Shown here: positions 24,528 through 38,420 of the stretch, one piece after another
How the letters are laid out: every line of letters begins with the position of its first letter
Position numbering within the stretch: the stretch's first letter is position 1
DNA from: Oreocharis arfaki
Lineage: Eukaryota > Chordata > Aves > Passeriformes > Paramythiidae
Assembly: GCA_013398015.1 (NCBI GenBank)
Contig: VZRR01013707.1
Span: 186,390 to 250,389, forward strand
Length of the DNA stretch: 64,000 nt
Direction: 5' to 3'
Translations under genes and position numbers: made by a program
Notes under the pieces: generated by a model
Seen by the model: the letters and a program-made list of their open reading frames with translations, nothing else
Database searches by the model: none
Told to the model about the DNA's origin: nothing

Positions 24528-25325
24528 CAGAATCATCAGTGTTGGTAAAGACCTCCAAGATTGTCAAGTCCAACTGTCAACCCAGCACCACCATAGTGAC
24601 TCCTAAACCACATACCCGAGTGACACCTCAATGCCTCTTGAACACTTCCAGAAATGGCGACTCTACCTTGCTGGGGAACTCATTCAGATGTCTAACCACT
24701 TTTTTTCTAATATCTAATCTGAACCTGTTATAAACTTAAAACAAAATTCCTCTCGTTCTTTCACTTTGAGATATGGCAGAACAGACCAAACCCCACCTCA
24801 CAACAACCTCTTTTCAAGTAGATGTAGAGACTGATAAGGTCTTCCCTAAACTTCTTCCAGACTAAACAACCCCAGTTACCTCAACTGCTCCTCATAGGAT
24901 GTATTTCCTAGATCTTTTACCAGCTTAGCTGCCCTTCTCTGGACATCTTCCAGCCCCTCAAGGTCCTCTTTGAAGTGAGGGGCTCAAAACCAAACCAAGT
25001 ACTCACCAGTACCAAACACAAAGGGACAATCACTTTCTTAGTCCTGCAGGCCACACTCTTCTTGATACAAGCCAAGATGCCATGGGCCTTGTTGGCCACC
25101 TGGGCACATGGTTGGTTCACGTTCAGCTGCTGCCAACCAGCACCCGCAAGTCCTGTTCAGCTGAGCAGCTCTCAAGCCCCTCCTCCCCCAGCCTGTAGCA
25201 TTGCATGGGGCTGTTGTGATCGAGGGACACGACATGGCACTTCATCTTATTGAAGCTCATGCAGTTGTCTTCAGCATATACAGGTTTTGATTTTCTCTTT
25301 CAGTTCCATCTGACCACCCTCTTAG
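24528..25325 (-). mobile_element. CR1 LINE, about 0.8 kb of 3' end
   Basis: This is a minus-strand CR1. The 3' tip lies at the low-coordinate end ('agaatcatcagtgttgg'), followed by the antisense 'agtccaactgtcaaccc'. The ORF2 end carries 'tggacatcttccagcccctc' and 'atgccatgggccttgttgg', and truncation falls near 25325. Frames at 24917-25120 and 25038-25235 (minus) are ORF2 remnants; the plus-strand frame at 24975-25253 is their antisense shadow. It is an old, diverged copy. Confidence 0.92.
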
Positions 25326-26108
25326 ATACCTGTAAGTCATAAGGAACTGCACATATATATTCCAGCAGTTTTCTCACCAGCATGTTACAGAATATCACAG
25401 CTTTGTGATCTGGTACCTTCTATAAGTGATGGTAATACTTGTTATGGGGTGAGAACAAACAACTTTTCCATCGTTATAGTTGTTGATTTGCTGATAACGT
25501 GGAGTAGGCAAATAAATGCAAGTAAATGAGAAAGCAATTGAGCTTCTATTGCGTGTTTGCTTGGAGTTCAGGTAAAGAAAAAACCCTGTATGTATATATA
25601 TTGACATTCTTTGGCTCTTTCTCCTTTCTTTTCTTATATAAAGTTAAATACAGCCTAAGCTCAGGATCCTAACGCATTTGCAGGAGTATCTTGACCCCAA
25701 AAGTAATTTTGAAGCACACAGCAGAAAAGCAGGGCTGCCACACCTGTGTTTTAGGGAAAGGCACTAAGTTAGGCACCAAATCTGAGAATCATCACTGCAG
25801 CATGCGGCTGCTCAGAAGTGTAAGCATTACTGAAGGGAGACACAGCCTCACTGACAGAGCAACCACTCCCTCCAGCCCAAATGACAAACCTCTCCACGGA
25901 CAACTGGTGGAACCTGAATAAGAACAGGACCCTAAACAAGGATTAGAAACACCCTCTATGTGACTGACTCTCCCCAAGAATACAAATAAAAAAACTTAGT
26001 CCTTACTCCTCTAATGAAGCAGGTATAACTTTTCACTTGTACAAAATTACTTTCATCCACTGGAAATTGGATTTTTGCACTTTCTACCTACTCAACCAGA
26101 TAAAAATG
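25326..26108. other. unique DNA, no gene recognised
   Basis: Short frames without domains. No repeat family is recognised. Confidence 0.55.
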
Positions 26109-26147
26109 AAAAAAAAAAAAAAAAAAANAAAAAAAAAAAAAAAAAAA
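26109..26147 (+). repeat. poly-A run with one N
   Basis: Nineteen A (26109-26127), N at 26128, nineteen A (26129-26147). The flanks show no element body upstream that would mark this as a retroposon tail. The N most likely marks an unresolved homopolymer junction, so the real length is unknown. Confidence 0.9.
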
Positions 26148-28559
26148 GATTACACTTCAGAAGAAGAAGCCCAAAGCAATATTCCAAGCATGAAATGGCA
26201 GAAATTCTCTCTACCCTAGAGGAATAAAGTTTTTCTGACAATTGGGAACCAGGGGGCACTACTCCTGCAGTTTGTTTCACTTAACTTGGCCAGCCACTTT
26301 GAAATCTTCCTCCACAATCTCTTCGTCACAGTCATACTACGTCAGCTGTAGTTCCCTCTCTAAATCAGCCTCTCAAAAGGGTCATCAATTGCTAGGTTTT
26401 TCCTGAGACATGCAGTCTGAAAACTCTTCAGCCACCAACCTAGTGAATAATGTTGTATACTCCACATGCTATGTGGCACCTTCCGGGTCTTGAAATTGTT
26501 AGGTGCTGTAGCTACAAGTTCTATGCAAATACATGTAATGAGTTGAAAGAATGGGGGAAAAAAGGAAAAAGTTATGACACCTTTTATGTCAAAACTGAAA
26601 AAAACAACAACTGAACAATTTTTATGCAATCATACGCTTAAACATCATCTATAACAAAAAGCATCAGAGAGGGAATTTCACTGATACCAATGCTGGAGTA
26701 TAAATACAAACCTCTCTGCATTGTTGCACTGCCTGCCACACCACAAAAAATATTCTGTTTAATTTTTTTTTATTTGGTTGATAAAGGAAACAATTCTGGG
26801 CTCGTATTGAGCTTAAAAATATTTCATGCAACAATCCCAGTTTTCTTATGGGTTTGTTTTTACCAAGATTCTTACGTGCAAGCCTCTCACTAAACTTCGT
26901 ATGATTTATATGTTTGGTAAATGCCAAAGGAAAGGTCTTGGCCCTCTGCAATTTACCACACTGAATCATTAGGTACATGTTTACTGTTCATTCAATTATT
27001 GAGTATGGAAGAAATATTAAAAAAATTATGTAATCAAAATAAAAAATAAAAAGGTCTACAAAATGGGAAAATACTTATTTAACTTCTTAATCAACCTACT
27101 GCAGTTGCAGTGGCTTCATAAAGTTGATAAAGATGTGGATTTTACATCCCTTTTTAACTCTTCAGTTATTTCTTTAGAAAACAACCCATCCCCTACAAAG
27201 GCTTTCTGAGGCTCCTAGCGAAGACCATGACTCAAATATGGCATGGAGTTTCAGGAGAATACTGGGTTTGCAGAATGAATGAACTTCATAAAAATGCCTC
27301 CCTTTCATTTCCTTGTCTTGAAGAACAACTGAAAACATTAATTTCTACATTTTATCCAACAGAGATTTTAACACATTCCTGCACAAATCCCTGCCTTAGA
27401 AATAGAACTGGGAAGGTCAAGGTGTGTGGGGGGGAACAAGAACGAGCCCCTGAGTTTCAGGAAGTTAAGAATGGTATTGGGACAAGATGAGGAGGTTGGA
27501 TTAAAGAAATATAGTAAAAGAATGTTTTCTGGCTGCATAATTCGGTTAGTGCTGCTCTTAATGAGGAGGAGTAAGTGGTTTTATCACTATAACACATATA
27601 ATGTGCTGTCTACAAAATGTGTTGTCTACAAAAACAAGGCCATGAGAGAAGCATGGGAGTCTGAAAAACATTCTCATGAGAATCAGAAGAACCCACTGAC
27701 CATCCACCACATTAGCAAAGCTGACAACATGAAATCCATGTTAAAGGGACTATGGATGATGCCTCTGATTGGAAATCCTGGGCCATTTTCACTGAAATTC
27801 TTGTGATTTTTCTCAAAGGAAGGAAGAAGCAAAATAATGAAGATCAAGAATTAGTGCTACGGAAAAACGATAGTAATAGATAGGAAACACTAGAATGAGT
27901 ACTGATTGAATGTGTATCTGCTCCATGGATGTGAATCCATAGAGAAGGTTGAATCAAGATGAAATTCATGACAGCAGGGTTAATGAGATGAGTTTTAAAT
28001 TAAGGAGTACAGGGGCAAATTATGAAGAGATCTGCTTATTTGTGTTCGCTTGGTTTTTCAGTGTGGAGGAAAAAAGGAAAACATGAAGCTCTGAAAGCAG
28101 ATGAAGGTCTGTGCATGGCTGTAGTTCATAGGAAGAGGAAAATGAGTAAGTAAGAATATGACAGTAGAAGAATGATTACCAGGGAAAATTTGAAAGTACA
28201 ATAAGGAGAAGGAAACTATTAATGTTGATGAGAACAGTAAATATGCAATCAACATAGATAACGAAAGGAATGAGCCAGCCTAGCCTGCACAGTCGAGAAG
28301 AAAGTAGATTTGCTAGTTCCTAAAGGAAGAAACTGAACTGCTGAAAGGGAAAAGCAACAAAATGGAGGTGTTAAAATTGCTGATACAGACCTCAAGGCAG
28401 CTAGTGCAAGCATAATAAAAATATTAGGGCAATCGTGGCAGGAACAAAAAGCATTGTGGAAAGCTGCCGTTGATGAAAGACATATTTTTCCCATGAAAGA
28501 GAGAAATATTACACTGTAAGATAGCATTGCAGTTTATCGATGTGACAGTACAGGAGAAG
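26148..28559. other. unique DNA, no gene recognised
   Basis: The longest open frame (27426-27806, plus, 126 codons) starts at a non-ATG codon and shows no domain. Others are shorter. No RNA gene or repeat is recognised. Confidence 0.55.
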
Positions 28560-28830
28560 GCGTAACATCCAGTTGGCAGCCAGTCACGAGTGGTGTCCCC
28601 CCTGGAATCAGTGTTGGGCTCAGCCCTGTTTGATATCTTTACTGATAATCTGGATGAGGGGGATCGATTTTTGCCATTTGCAAATTTGCAGATGATGCCA
28701 AGTGGAATGGGAGTGTTGATCTGCAAGAGGGAAGGAGGGCTCTGCAGAGGGACCTGGACAGGGTGCAAAGATAGGCGGAATCCAACGATATGCGATTCAA
28801 CAAGACCAAATGCAAGAACAACAACTTTTA
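28560..28830 (+). mobile_element. CR1 LINE, reverse-transcriptase scrap
   Basis: The plus strand carries the CR1 segment that leads into the second catalytic motif. One frame reads SVLGSALFDIFTDNLDEG (compare the family's 'GPLLFNIFINDL'). After a frameshift, another reads KFADDAKWNGSVDLQ, with the FADD box intact at 28685-28696. Both ends are truncated, and the 3' UTR and tail are missing. It is dead by truncation and frameshift. Confidence 0.88.
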
Positions 28831-31800
28831 ATTTTTTTAATGTAGAGAAGAGGTAAAAAGAGTTAAAAATCTAAGAATGTGCTATTTCAGCAGCTTTCAA
28901 GAAAAAAATACTTTTATGTCTGTGCTGAAATTCGAACTGAAGCACAAATGGCCTTGGTGGCTTAATAATAAGCCAGAAGAGGAAAATCCTTTAGTTTTAT
29001 GCTCTCTCTATATTTTAAAAACCTTGCATTAATGGAAGTTTTGAGTGCATGATACAGTGCTATCATCAAGGTAATAAACTATACAGGATGACTCCCTGCT
29101 ACTTGCTTCTGAGGAATAACAAACAACATACAACAATTGCAGCTCTGTTGACTCAAGTTAGTAAGAGATCAGATTTTATGCTGGTACTTTTTCTAAAAGA
29201 ATAGTATCTGCATATCATGAGCTTAGTGGATAAGAGCAGATATGAAAAAAAAACCAAACAAAGAAACAAAATCCAAACACCTAATAATACCAATTAATAC
29301 CTAATCATTTGAAGGGAAAGATTGTGGCAGAGGCTTCTTTCAGCATGAAGAGACAGTACACGATATCTGTCATAAACAACATGCATAATAGGGTCACCCT
29401 GATCATTCCATTTTATGGGAAATTCAGTTCCCCCAGTTTTGGCAAAATCTGTACCACAATCGGTATAACACACACAATATGATCATGTTTCTTGATGCAA
29501 GAAGCTGAAAATGCACCCAGCCAGTACATAGCGTTAGATGTGAAGCTTGAATCACTATTATTAGAACTATTAAAATAGCTACACATATCAGAAATACTTA
29601 TAGATTTGGAGGGCATTTTTGTCATTATTTAGTACTAACTTCCAAACCTGTGAAAGATGCTTTTCTTTCTGTAGGTTTAAAAATTGCCCAAAAAAATGTA
29701 TTGACAGAAAATACTGAGCAAGTTAAAGAAATAAATAAATGTTTTAAAATACAAAAAATACAACAAATCATGCATAAATTTTAAACATAATTCAGCATAG
29801 GTATGAGTAACAGGATCTGCCACATCCATTGATTCTTAATAAACCAATTGAGCAGAAAGATATTTCACAGTAAACAAAACATACTGGATATATCAAATAC
29901 CATCCCTGAAGCAACCCGGAACCATAACCATTTGAGATTCCACTGAGAGCACTTAATTTTGACAAAATTTTTTCTACGCAAAACAGTTTGTTTAGAATCT
30001 ATTTCAGTATTTTAAGATGCTTTTGACGGTTTCTTATGTACCTTGAACTCAGGTTTTTGTTTCACACGAAATATTCTGGCCAGTAGGATGATTCTGACTC
30101 ACTACTAAGGATTTAAAATTATGCATATTTTAAAAACACCAAAAATTACAGCCCTTGTTATGCAACAAAATACTCTAAATAATTCCACATTTGCCAGAAA
30201 CATTTTTTTAGCTCATTCGTTTTAGCCTTTAATATTGAGCCTCTTATATAAATTCTTCCCTTCATGTTTCTCTAAAAGTATGGCATAAGCTCATGTTGTT
30301 AAAACAGGAAAAACACTAAGTGAATTGATGTTGCATTTACATAACAACATGGACAGCATTGCTGACAGAGCTAAGACAAAAACATAAGTTTCTATTTACT
30401 CACTTATGTTACAAGAAAAACTTCTAATTTAAGTACATTTGTGCAACTGGCACATGCCTCCTAAAGCAAAAAAAATAAAGGATGTACCTAAAAATCCATT
30501 CATCCATAATTTCCTCAATCTGCCAAGAAATGTATGATATTCTTGTCTTTCATCCAACTCCTCCTTCCTATAGATGCTCTTCCATGAGCATTAGCAATGG
30601 AATCAAACTATTGGCTAAATCAGGGAAGCGTCTGTATAATATCCAGTACAGACAGAGCCCATGATGAGGTCATACTGGTACTGCCTCAACAAGCCATGCC
30701 ACATACAGAATTGATAACAGGATCATTGTGCATGCTGCCACACACATGGAGATGCTGTGGGAAAGCATCCTAGAAGCTACAAATGGAAGTAATATGCCAC
30801 CGGAGATGTCATGTTCAAAGGTGCAAGAGAGAGTCAAAATGTAAAGGTCGATCTGCCTTGAAGTGTTCTTCAACACAACATATAGAAAAACACTGTCCTG
30901 AGGGGCACATTCATTTTAGTACTTACTTTGTCACTAAAAGCCACATTGAGAGCTACATAGACAGGGCAGGTATTCCTACAGCCAGAAAACATAAAAGCAG
31001 TATATCAAGTTATACTAGTTCCTCTGTCACACTACCAGAACTGTCACTCAAACTTCTTGAAATTCATACAAACTTTGTCATATGTGATACACTGGCAGTA
31101 TTTAAATAAATAAATGTGTTATATTTATAAATACAGGCCTTTTTATATAAACAAATTCTTACTGATTATTTTTTGTTTCACTGCTGAATTTTCCTCTTAT
31201 AATAATTTCATTACATTACGGTGGCATCAGACAAGTAAAATCGTAAACATGACACTTTTCACACGTTGAATATTTTGACAAGAAATTGGTTTTACGTATA
31301 CAGCAGACTTCAAGAACTTTTTACATGAACCATAGCTTCCACTGTGTTTTCATTTATTCATAATTTTAAATTGAAGTTTATTCCCACTAATTGAGGTTTC
31401 TGTTTAAGCTTTGCATTCTAGAAGTTTAAACAGGTCTTCTATTTCTTCTTCCTTCATGCTAAGAAAAAACATCAACTCTCAGACAAAATACTTAATTCTA
31501 AATACTTGAGTTCATTTCCTTTTCAGCCTTAGTGCTCCTGCTAGAAACTGGCTTTCATTAATTTCTATATTAAAGATCCCTATCTAAAGTACCTATGTAA
31601 GACTTAGAGATCTGTGTGAGAAGTGATGGAAAGCACTGAAGAACAAGCCATCCTCTCTTACTACTCCTAGGCTGTGGTCCTGCCAACCAGAAAGGCAGCA
31701 GAGTTGTTAGGGGGTGGTGACGATGTGGTTTCCACACCATGGCAAGCCAAATAGGGATGAGGCCCAGCTCTGGGGAAAAAGACTAAAGTACCAACTTTGC

Positions 31801-32408
31801 TAGCAATTTAGAAATAGTTCTGAGGCTGGACTTCTGATTTTTTTTCTCCCTCTTCCAGACGGAGGACCACGGAGAAAGTTACAGTTCTGAGCTTTCACTG
31901 ACCCCAAGCTGATCTGATTTAAAACTCTGGTTCAAAGACCATTCCAGTCCCTTTGGTCAATGGCTCACTTCTGCAGAGAGCTAATGTAGGACATTGATCA
32001 GAACTCTCCCTGGCTTTTGAAACCTTGACCACAGGTTTTTCCTCACACATGTTCACACCTCAGCAGGACATAGAGAGTAGCACCATTTCAGTAGCTTTAT
32101 CTCTGATCAAGTCGAGATGGTAGTTGAGCTGGCTAAACACAATTAGTCCCACCGCCTTGCTCTTCTGGTTTGACACGTGTGAGAAGCCTTTCCAAGGGAC
32201 ACTAAGGCAAGCACAGCTATGCTGTCTTCAGCTGGCAAACCTCTCTGACTTGGCGCCATCCAATACGTGCTGAGGTTGACACAAAAATACAGGACTTGGT
32301 TATGAAGGCTGGGGGAAAGGTCAACAGACTAGAGAAAGGGTGTAAGTCATACCCCATGTTCAAATAAAAAGATAGTAGGTGTTCTCCATAAATTCAGAGT
32401 ATTTTACA
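28831..32408. other. unique DNA, no gene recognised
   Basis: AT-rich sequence. Open frames such as 30783-31109 (plus) and 30670-30876 (minus) lack recognisable domains. The stretch from 31620 to 32350 is somewhat more GC-rich but gives no coherent frame. No RNA gene or repeat is recognised. Confidence 0.55.
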
Positions 32409-32448
32409 AAAAAAAAAGAAAAAAGAAAAAAAGAAAAGAAAGAAAAAA
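32409..32448 (+). repeat. A-rich / GAAAA low-complexity tract
   Basis: A-runs of three to eleven separated by single G. No element body is attached. Confidence 0.85.
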
Positions 32449-34102
32449 TCAACATAGACAACTATCCATCAGCTTGGTCTTGAAAATATAATCTATCATT
32501 TATAACATTAAATTGACTATTTTACTTCTGACTATCAAAACATTTCATCAAATCAGCAACAACTCAGAATGGAAGGGGAAACCCTAAAATAAAAAAACAA
32601 AAGTGATATCCATTTCATCAGAACATGATGAGGATCAACAATATGAAGAAACTTTTAGGCATTACTTTTCAACACCTTCTCAACCCAAACTAAAATTCAG
32701 TCTCTCTCATTCAGTAGTTAATTAAGTTTTGAGATTACTGCAGTATTTTATTTCTAAGTTCTTATGACCCAAACTGCCTGAACACATTGTATGGTGCTAT
32801 TCAACAGAGTACTACAAAACACAAACACTCATTTTAAGTTGATTCAACTTCACAGGCTTTGAAATCAATACATAAATAAGTAAAATTATGCCACATGGAG
32901 TAATTTGCTAAGCAAGTCTTACAGAGAGTTAGTGAAAAGTTCATTAAATCCCTTTTCACGAATCCCTTTTCTAAGGCATTGACAAAACAGTTAATATATG
33001 AAAAATTTTCAAAAAGTAATTCTAAAAAATTAATATTTGGCATAATCTTACATTTTAATTCTAATTGCAACATGGGAAAACCTAAGAACTGGAAAGTAAC
33101 TTTAAAAAGTGGAAAAAAGTGAACTTAAATAACTAAAACTTTGTTACTAGGAAAAAATACTTCTTCAATATACTGAGTTATAGAGCAATAAAAAGGTTTT
33201 CTGGAGACCTTTGTAAATCATATCGAAGAAAGGAGAAGGGATATCCTTGTTTATTTCTCAAGGTATTTCTTAAGGTATTCATGGTCAATACGTTTTGAAA
33301 TTATCCTTGCTTGCTTTCCAGAGATATTTCAGCTTTACAGACTCGAATTCTAAAGTTAAGGCTTTCTTGACCAACACTATAAGGTAGTCGTCAAAATTCA
33401 TTTCAAGGAAATTTATTTCGAAGCCAAAAACAAGGCTTCAGACCTTTTCAAGACCTGAACTGGGTATCGTTGTCATGAAATTCTTTGCCAGAGAAAAAAG
33501 GAATGGGAAAAATTATTTTATTGGTGTTGATACTGTTGTATTTTTACCATTTCATCTTTTCTAATGGTTTAGATCGACCCTAAAGACAAGACGGATTCAG
33601 AATAATGTCCAGACCTTGGAGATAGCTTCCAGCTTCTGCTGCCAAATAATAGCCTGAGAAAGAATGAGACATATTCAGAAAAAGATATTTTGTTTAAATA
33701 CTTCACAGAGGGGAAAAAACATCCTTTTTTTTTCCTTTAGCATAGGCTCAAAAATGTAGGTGTTAAAAAGCACTCTAAAAGTAGAAAAGGAACAAGGAAG
33801 ACTAGACTTTTCAAGAAAAAAGCCTTCCTTACAAAATTCATCTGTCAATGGCCATGCAGTCAGTTTAAATTTCCTGAAAAATTAATGGTTTCAACTTCAG
33901 TGTGTACTTCCAGGGACTGAAAAGCCTTTGTGTGCAAGTAATTTTTCATAGTTACGGCTGAATAGGTGTCAGACAAATAAGGTAGGCTGGAAGGTGCATA
34001 AGTTATTAATGACTCTTATGCAAACTACAAAACTATCACAAGAGTAGGCTCCCTTTAATTTTTTAAAAAACCAAATTACATTGGAAATTTTGCAGCATAT
34101 TA
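32449..34102. other. unique AT-rich DNA, no gene recognised
   Basis: Nothing recognisable beyond short chance frames. Confidence 0.55.
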
Positions 34103-34139
34103 CAGAAAGAAAAAGAAAAAGAAAAAGAAAAAGAAAAAG
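34103..34139 (+). repeat. (AAAAAG)n microsatellite
   Basis: About five perfect AAAAAG hexamers after an AGAAAG start. It lies within a plus-strand frame (34081-34314), where it encodes a Lys/Arg repeat. The peptide repeat is a by-product of the microsatellite. Confidence 0.9.
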
Positions 34140-35389
34140 GATACTGTATTTTTTTCCTGTGTTTTGTCACGTTTGTTTGGGTCTAACAGCAGATTTCAGG
34201 ATTTCAAGTTCCAAACCAGATTTTGGCCCACATCTTGTAAAAGATCTGCATTCACTTTCAGAGGACGTTTTTGAGTTATTGATCCTCAAAACCTTATCCA
34301 TACTAACAGATTAAACTTTCCTTCACTGCTGCTCTTACTTTTAACACCAAGCTCACCAAGCTGTTCAAATGAGAAAAGGTGTGCACATGTGTAAGAGGTG
34401 AACGTCTTGACTTCCTACAGCAGCTTTGCACTGTTGTAAAAAAATCTATTACAAAATCTCTCTTTTCTTCTTCTACGTTTTCTTCTACATTCCCATGTAC
34501 TCGTAACATGTTTTTTTTCCTGTTTCTTCCTTAAGCTTTGACTTTAGGGTTTAATAACTATTTTCTAGTATTTTGCTTATACTTGAAAATGCTTTATTTT
34601 CCTGTAAATAATCTCTTTTCAACCCAACCTCTTCTGAGAGCACACAACTTGTATGAAGAAGATCTTAACCCTCTATATATATGCCATGTTTTTTGAAGCT
34701 GATTCATTTGTATTTGATTCCCATAGCTTCCATGAGTCTATTTTCCTGTGTATTTGCAACAGCAATCATTGTGATTGGAAAACCTGAGGCTGAATCAGTC
34801 ACCTCCAATAAAGAATGAGAGTCACAAGTCTCTAAACTGAGTTAACTCCACACCTATTCATGTCACAAATCCACCCTGTTAGTCATTAGGCTGGATTCAG
34901 TTAGGGATCTGGAAGACATTCCGCATGGCACGGGTGTCTTGAAGAAGTGCTTCTTCAACTGAAACATCAAGTGCATAGCTTATCATACTCCAGAAAGAGT
35001 AACAGAAATATGTGTCTACTGCAGAAATGCATGACTGTGGGGTAGGGCATTAGGCTGAGCAAGAAGTAGAACAGTGTTAATGGGAAAAAAGATAATGCTT
35101 TCAGAAAGAAGTGTATTTTGCAGGCTGGTTGGACATACACAGCACAGCAGTGAGTGAACTCCCAGCTGTCTCTGCTCCTGTGACCCTTTCATTGTGCCAG
35201 CATTAGAACAGATATTAAAATTAAATGTATTTTATATGTTAATACTCTGTTTAGTGCATCACAGTACATTTCAACAATCAAAGCTTTTTTCCTTAAGTAC
35301 TTCCTTAACAGCTGCACCCGCTCTTAACACCTGCCAACATCTATTTAACAAAAATCCACGTAAGCACCACTATTAAAGAGTTACCATCT
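34140..35389. other. unique DNA, no gene recognised
   Basis: Short frames only; no repeat or RNA gene is recognised. Confidence 0.55.
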
Positions 35390-35545
35390 TCTGGAAGCAA
35401 GAGCTTCCTCATGTTAGAAAACACTTTCACATCAGCTGCATCCTGAACTTTTGGTTCATCAAAGTCGGACCAGTTAGATTTCACCAGTGCCACGTAAGTG
35501 AAGGCTGAGGCAAAGACAGCAGTGAGCACCTCAGCTGTATCTCTC
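35390..35545 (-). mobile_element. possible very old CR1 ORF2 fragment
   Basis: On the minus strand a 62-codon frame (35341-35529) begins LTAVFASAFTYVALVKS. Together with the preceding in-frame Ala-Glu-Val it resembles the CR1 ORF2 stretch 'AEVLNAFFASVF' that lies just upstream of the reverse transcriptase. The match is short and the rest of the frame is not recognisable, so this is weak. A chance resemblance or an unidentified conserved exon are alternatives. Confidence 0.3.
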
Positions 35546-38420
35546 TGTCTGCTGTCACTAATTTTCCCACCATTTTAGCAACAGGCCCACATTTTCCTCA
35601 TTTAGTCCTCATTAGTATTACTAACATAGTGGTAGAAGCTCTGCTTGATACCTTGACAAGCCTCAATGACTGTTGAGTGTTGCTCTTCCTAAAATCCTCC
35701 TGCAAACCCAGACAATCTATCTAAATCCCTCTTTTCAATGCTGTCCTTTTTTCCATCTTCCCCACACTGCCATTTCATAGAATACATTTCAATTCCATAA
35801 ACAGGAGGAAAAAATTTAAAAATAGGAGAATGCTTTTGACAGTCTGGGCAGAGGAATATCATTGGTGTATCCACACATATGCCCAGCTTTATGGGACTGA
35901 ATCCTTCTGTGCAGCCATTCATCCTGAAGGGATCACATTGTGCACTATCAATAATCATTATGCCTCATGAGACTTGACAGGTGTGTATCTCAATTTTATG
36001 TCTCTATCCCCTAAGACAATATTTTTGCCTCAAATGGGGCTCTCCAGTAATACAAGCAATTATAACTTAAAATCATACTTTCAAAAGCTGGGATAAATCT
36101 GCATTCTCCTTTCTTTATAATTCAGTGTTACCATAGATAGGCAATCTAAACAGAGTCCACAATTCACTATTGATAACAGAACACAGCCTGCATCTGAAAA
36201 AAACAGCTGTATCCACCTGCTTTTAACCTGCCATCTTAGACTTCACATGAACAAATAAATGTTCTTTTATGTGTATCTAGAGTCACGGAGACTCCTACAG
36301 AACTCAGTGTCATGCACATACTCACCTACATGACCACAGGTTACAAGAAAGTAGCACTCATCATTTTTTTGAGAACTAACATAAGAAGTAATTCTTTGGT
36401 GAGTTCACTTGATTAGCAAGACGATGGATATTTTGGTTTTTCTAGTTGTCTCATTGGCTAAACCTACTTTATGTCTTAGGTTTGGCACCAGAAGACATTC
36501 CAGACAGATCTCCCCCTCAAGACCTTAGGCAGAAACATTATCTGTTTCTTCCAATGTAATAACTGACTAACTGACTATGTAACTGACTTGACTTGAGGAA
36601 ATTAAGTTTCTTTAATTCTCCTAAATTGATGTGAACTTCCATGGTATTTTTGATAATTTAGACTGAACCTTTGTCCTTTTTGACAAGAAAAATCATAGTC
36701 TGGTATTCACATTGCCAGGGAAGCTCACAAAACATAGGAGCTTTCTCCCTCTTTTTCTAACCCTGCTCATTTTGCCCTTGCGTAAGCACTGATTTACCAG
36801 TGAATAATTCTGTTTCATTCAGTTGCAATACAGTGGCTCCTCACTGTTGGACAGGAGTTGTACCCTTGTGCCGTTGTAGTTTTTCCTTCACACAACATTT
36901 GCATTATACTAATTGCACATTCTCCACCACAAGCAGAGCATCCCAGCCTTCTGTCTTCGGGTGCATTATGCTCAGTCATATAAACAAGAGCTGCATATTC
37001 ATCTCCACTCTATTTCTCTAGAGCTTTCCCCTCTCTACCCCTAGCAAATACATAGTCTATGTTTATATATATGACAATACAGGTATCACATACAAAAACA
37101 TATTCCTATATTTCTGGATTCAAGCCTCACAATAAGTATACTATATACTGAAGGCTGCAAATCACAAGAGTTTTGTTATGGGTTCAAGCAACTATATCAT
37201 ATAAGGACAGGAATAAACAGAGACACTTAACAGAAAAAAGGGACTGCTACCATTGAAATGATTATTTGTACAGCACCAAACTGTCCCTGATTCTTGTAGA
37301 CCATTTAGGTCCAATGCCTTTGACACCCTGAAACTCTGTGTAGAAGCAATATCAGAAGCACTGTCAGCATTTACTGGCGCTCATAACAGCACTGGAAATA
37401 TTCTCAAAAGGGGCTCTGAACGGAAGCATGCAGAAGAAGAGGAAACTTGGAGAATGAGAAGTGAAAGACTTTCAGTGGCAGAAAGTGCTCATTTAAAAGG
37501 GAGAGAATGGAAACAACTATTACATTGATCATTTAATGGAGAACGCTGTTTCCTGGACAACATTCAGCCAACAGCAGACTGACTCTAACCTACACAATAC
37601 AACATTCCCATGCACCATTCCAGAACAGGGGCATGTTTACATCATGACATTCAAGTTTCTGTGCCAAAGGCTTTGACATACTTGGGATGAAAGCCACACT
37701 TACAGTAATCATGCCAAAGCCATTATTTCACATGTTGTTTCAAGTAAATCTGAGCCACCCAACATGGGAATGTAAATGCTACCCTAGAAGAGATTTTCTG
37801 TGCAGTGCAGTCACTGTCAAAGCAAGTGTAAGTAAGTACTTGTGAGTAAGTAAACTGATAAACCCTAATCTATATCAGAAAAAGATACTTTATATGCATT
37901 TGGGGACTTCTACTACTTTTCCTCTTAACAGAAAGCAGAGAGGGCTTATATATGTATCACTGCATGGATGGCACTGACTTGAGCAGGATGCAGAAGTCGT
38001 AACTTCTCATTCTTCTTCAGAGAACCCCAATCTTGGGACAGCTGGAGAGCCTGACACCTCCTGAAGCCTTTTACACTCTGAGGAAACAGTCTGATCTCCT
38101 GAAAAAAGCCTGGCCTAGGACGACTTTGCAGGAACAGTTATTCATAAAGAATCCCTTTACTATTTTTCCAAAACAAACAGACAACATCCAACAACAAACA
38201 AAACCCTCACTACAGCATTTCAAATGGATCAAATTATGAGAAGGAGTAAGAGAAATTGTAATACTGTAAATTGTTCCACTAATGCTGTGCAAAGATTTAT
38301 TGAGGGAAGCTCCACCTACCCTTTCTTGTCCACAGGTGTCAAGAGAGGAAAACATGCAAGTATATCATGAAGTGCTGTTTTGCACATCAAGGTGAAAGAC
38401 AGAACAGTGTTTACCCGACA
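35546..38420. other. unique DNA, no gene recognised
   Basis: Short frames on both strands without domains (for example 35689-35958 minus, 36800-37021 plus, 38071-38355 minus). It contains the 21-bp word at 36585-36605 that recurs inside the LTR at 38582-38602. No RNA gene is recognised. Confidence 0.5.

Noticed and set aside
24975..25253. 92-codon plus-strand open frame
   Set aside because: It is the antisense of a minus-strand CR1 ORF2 remnant.
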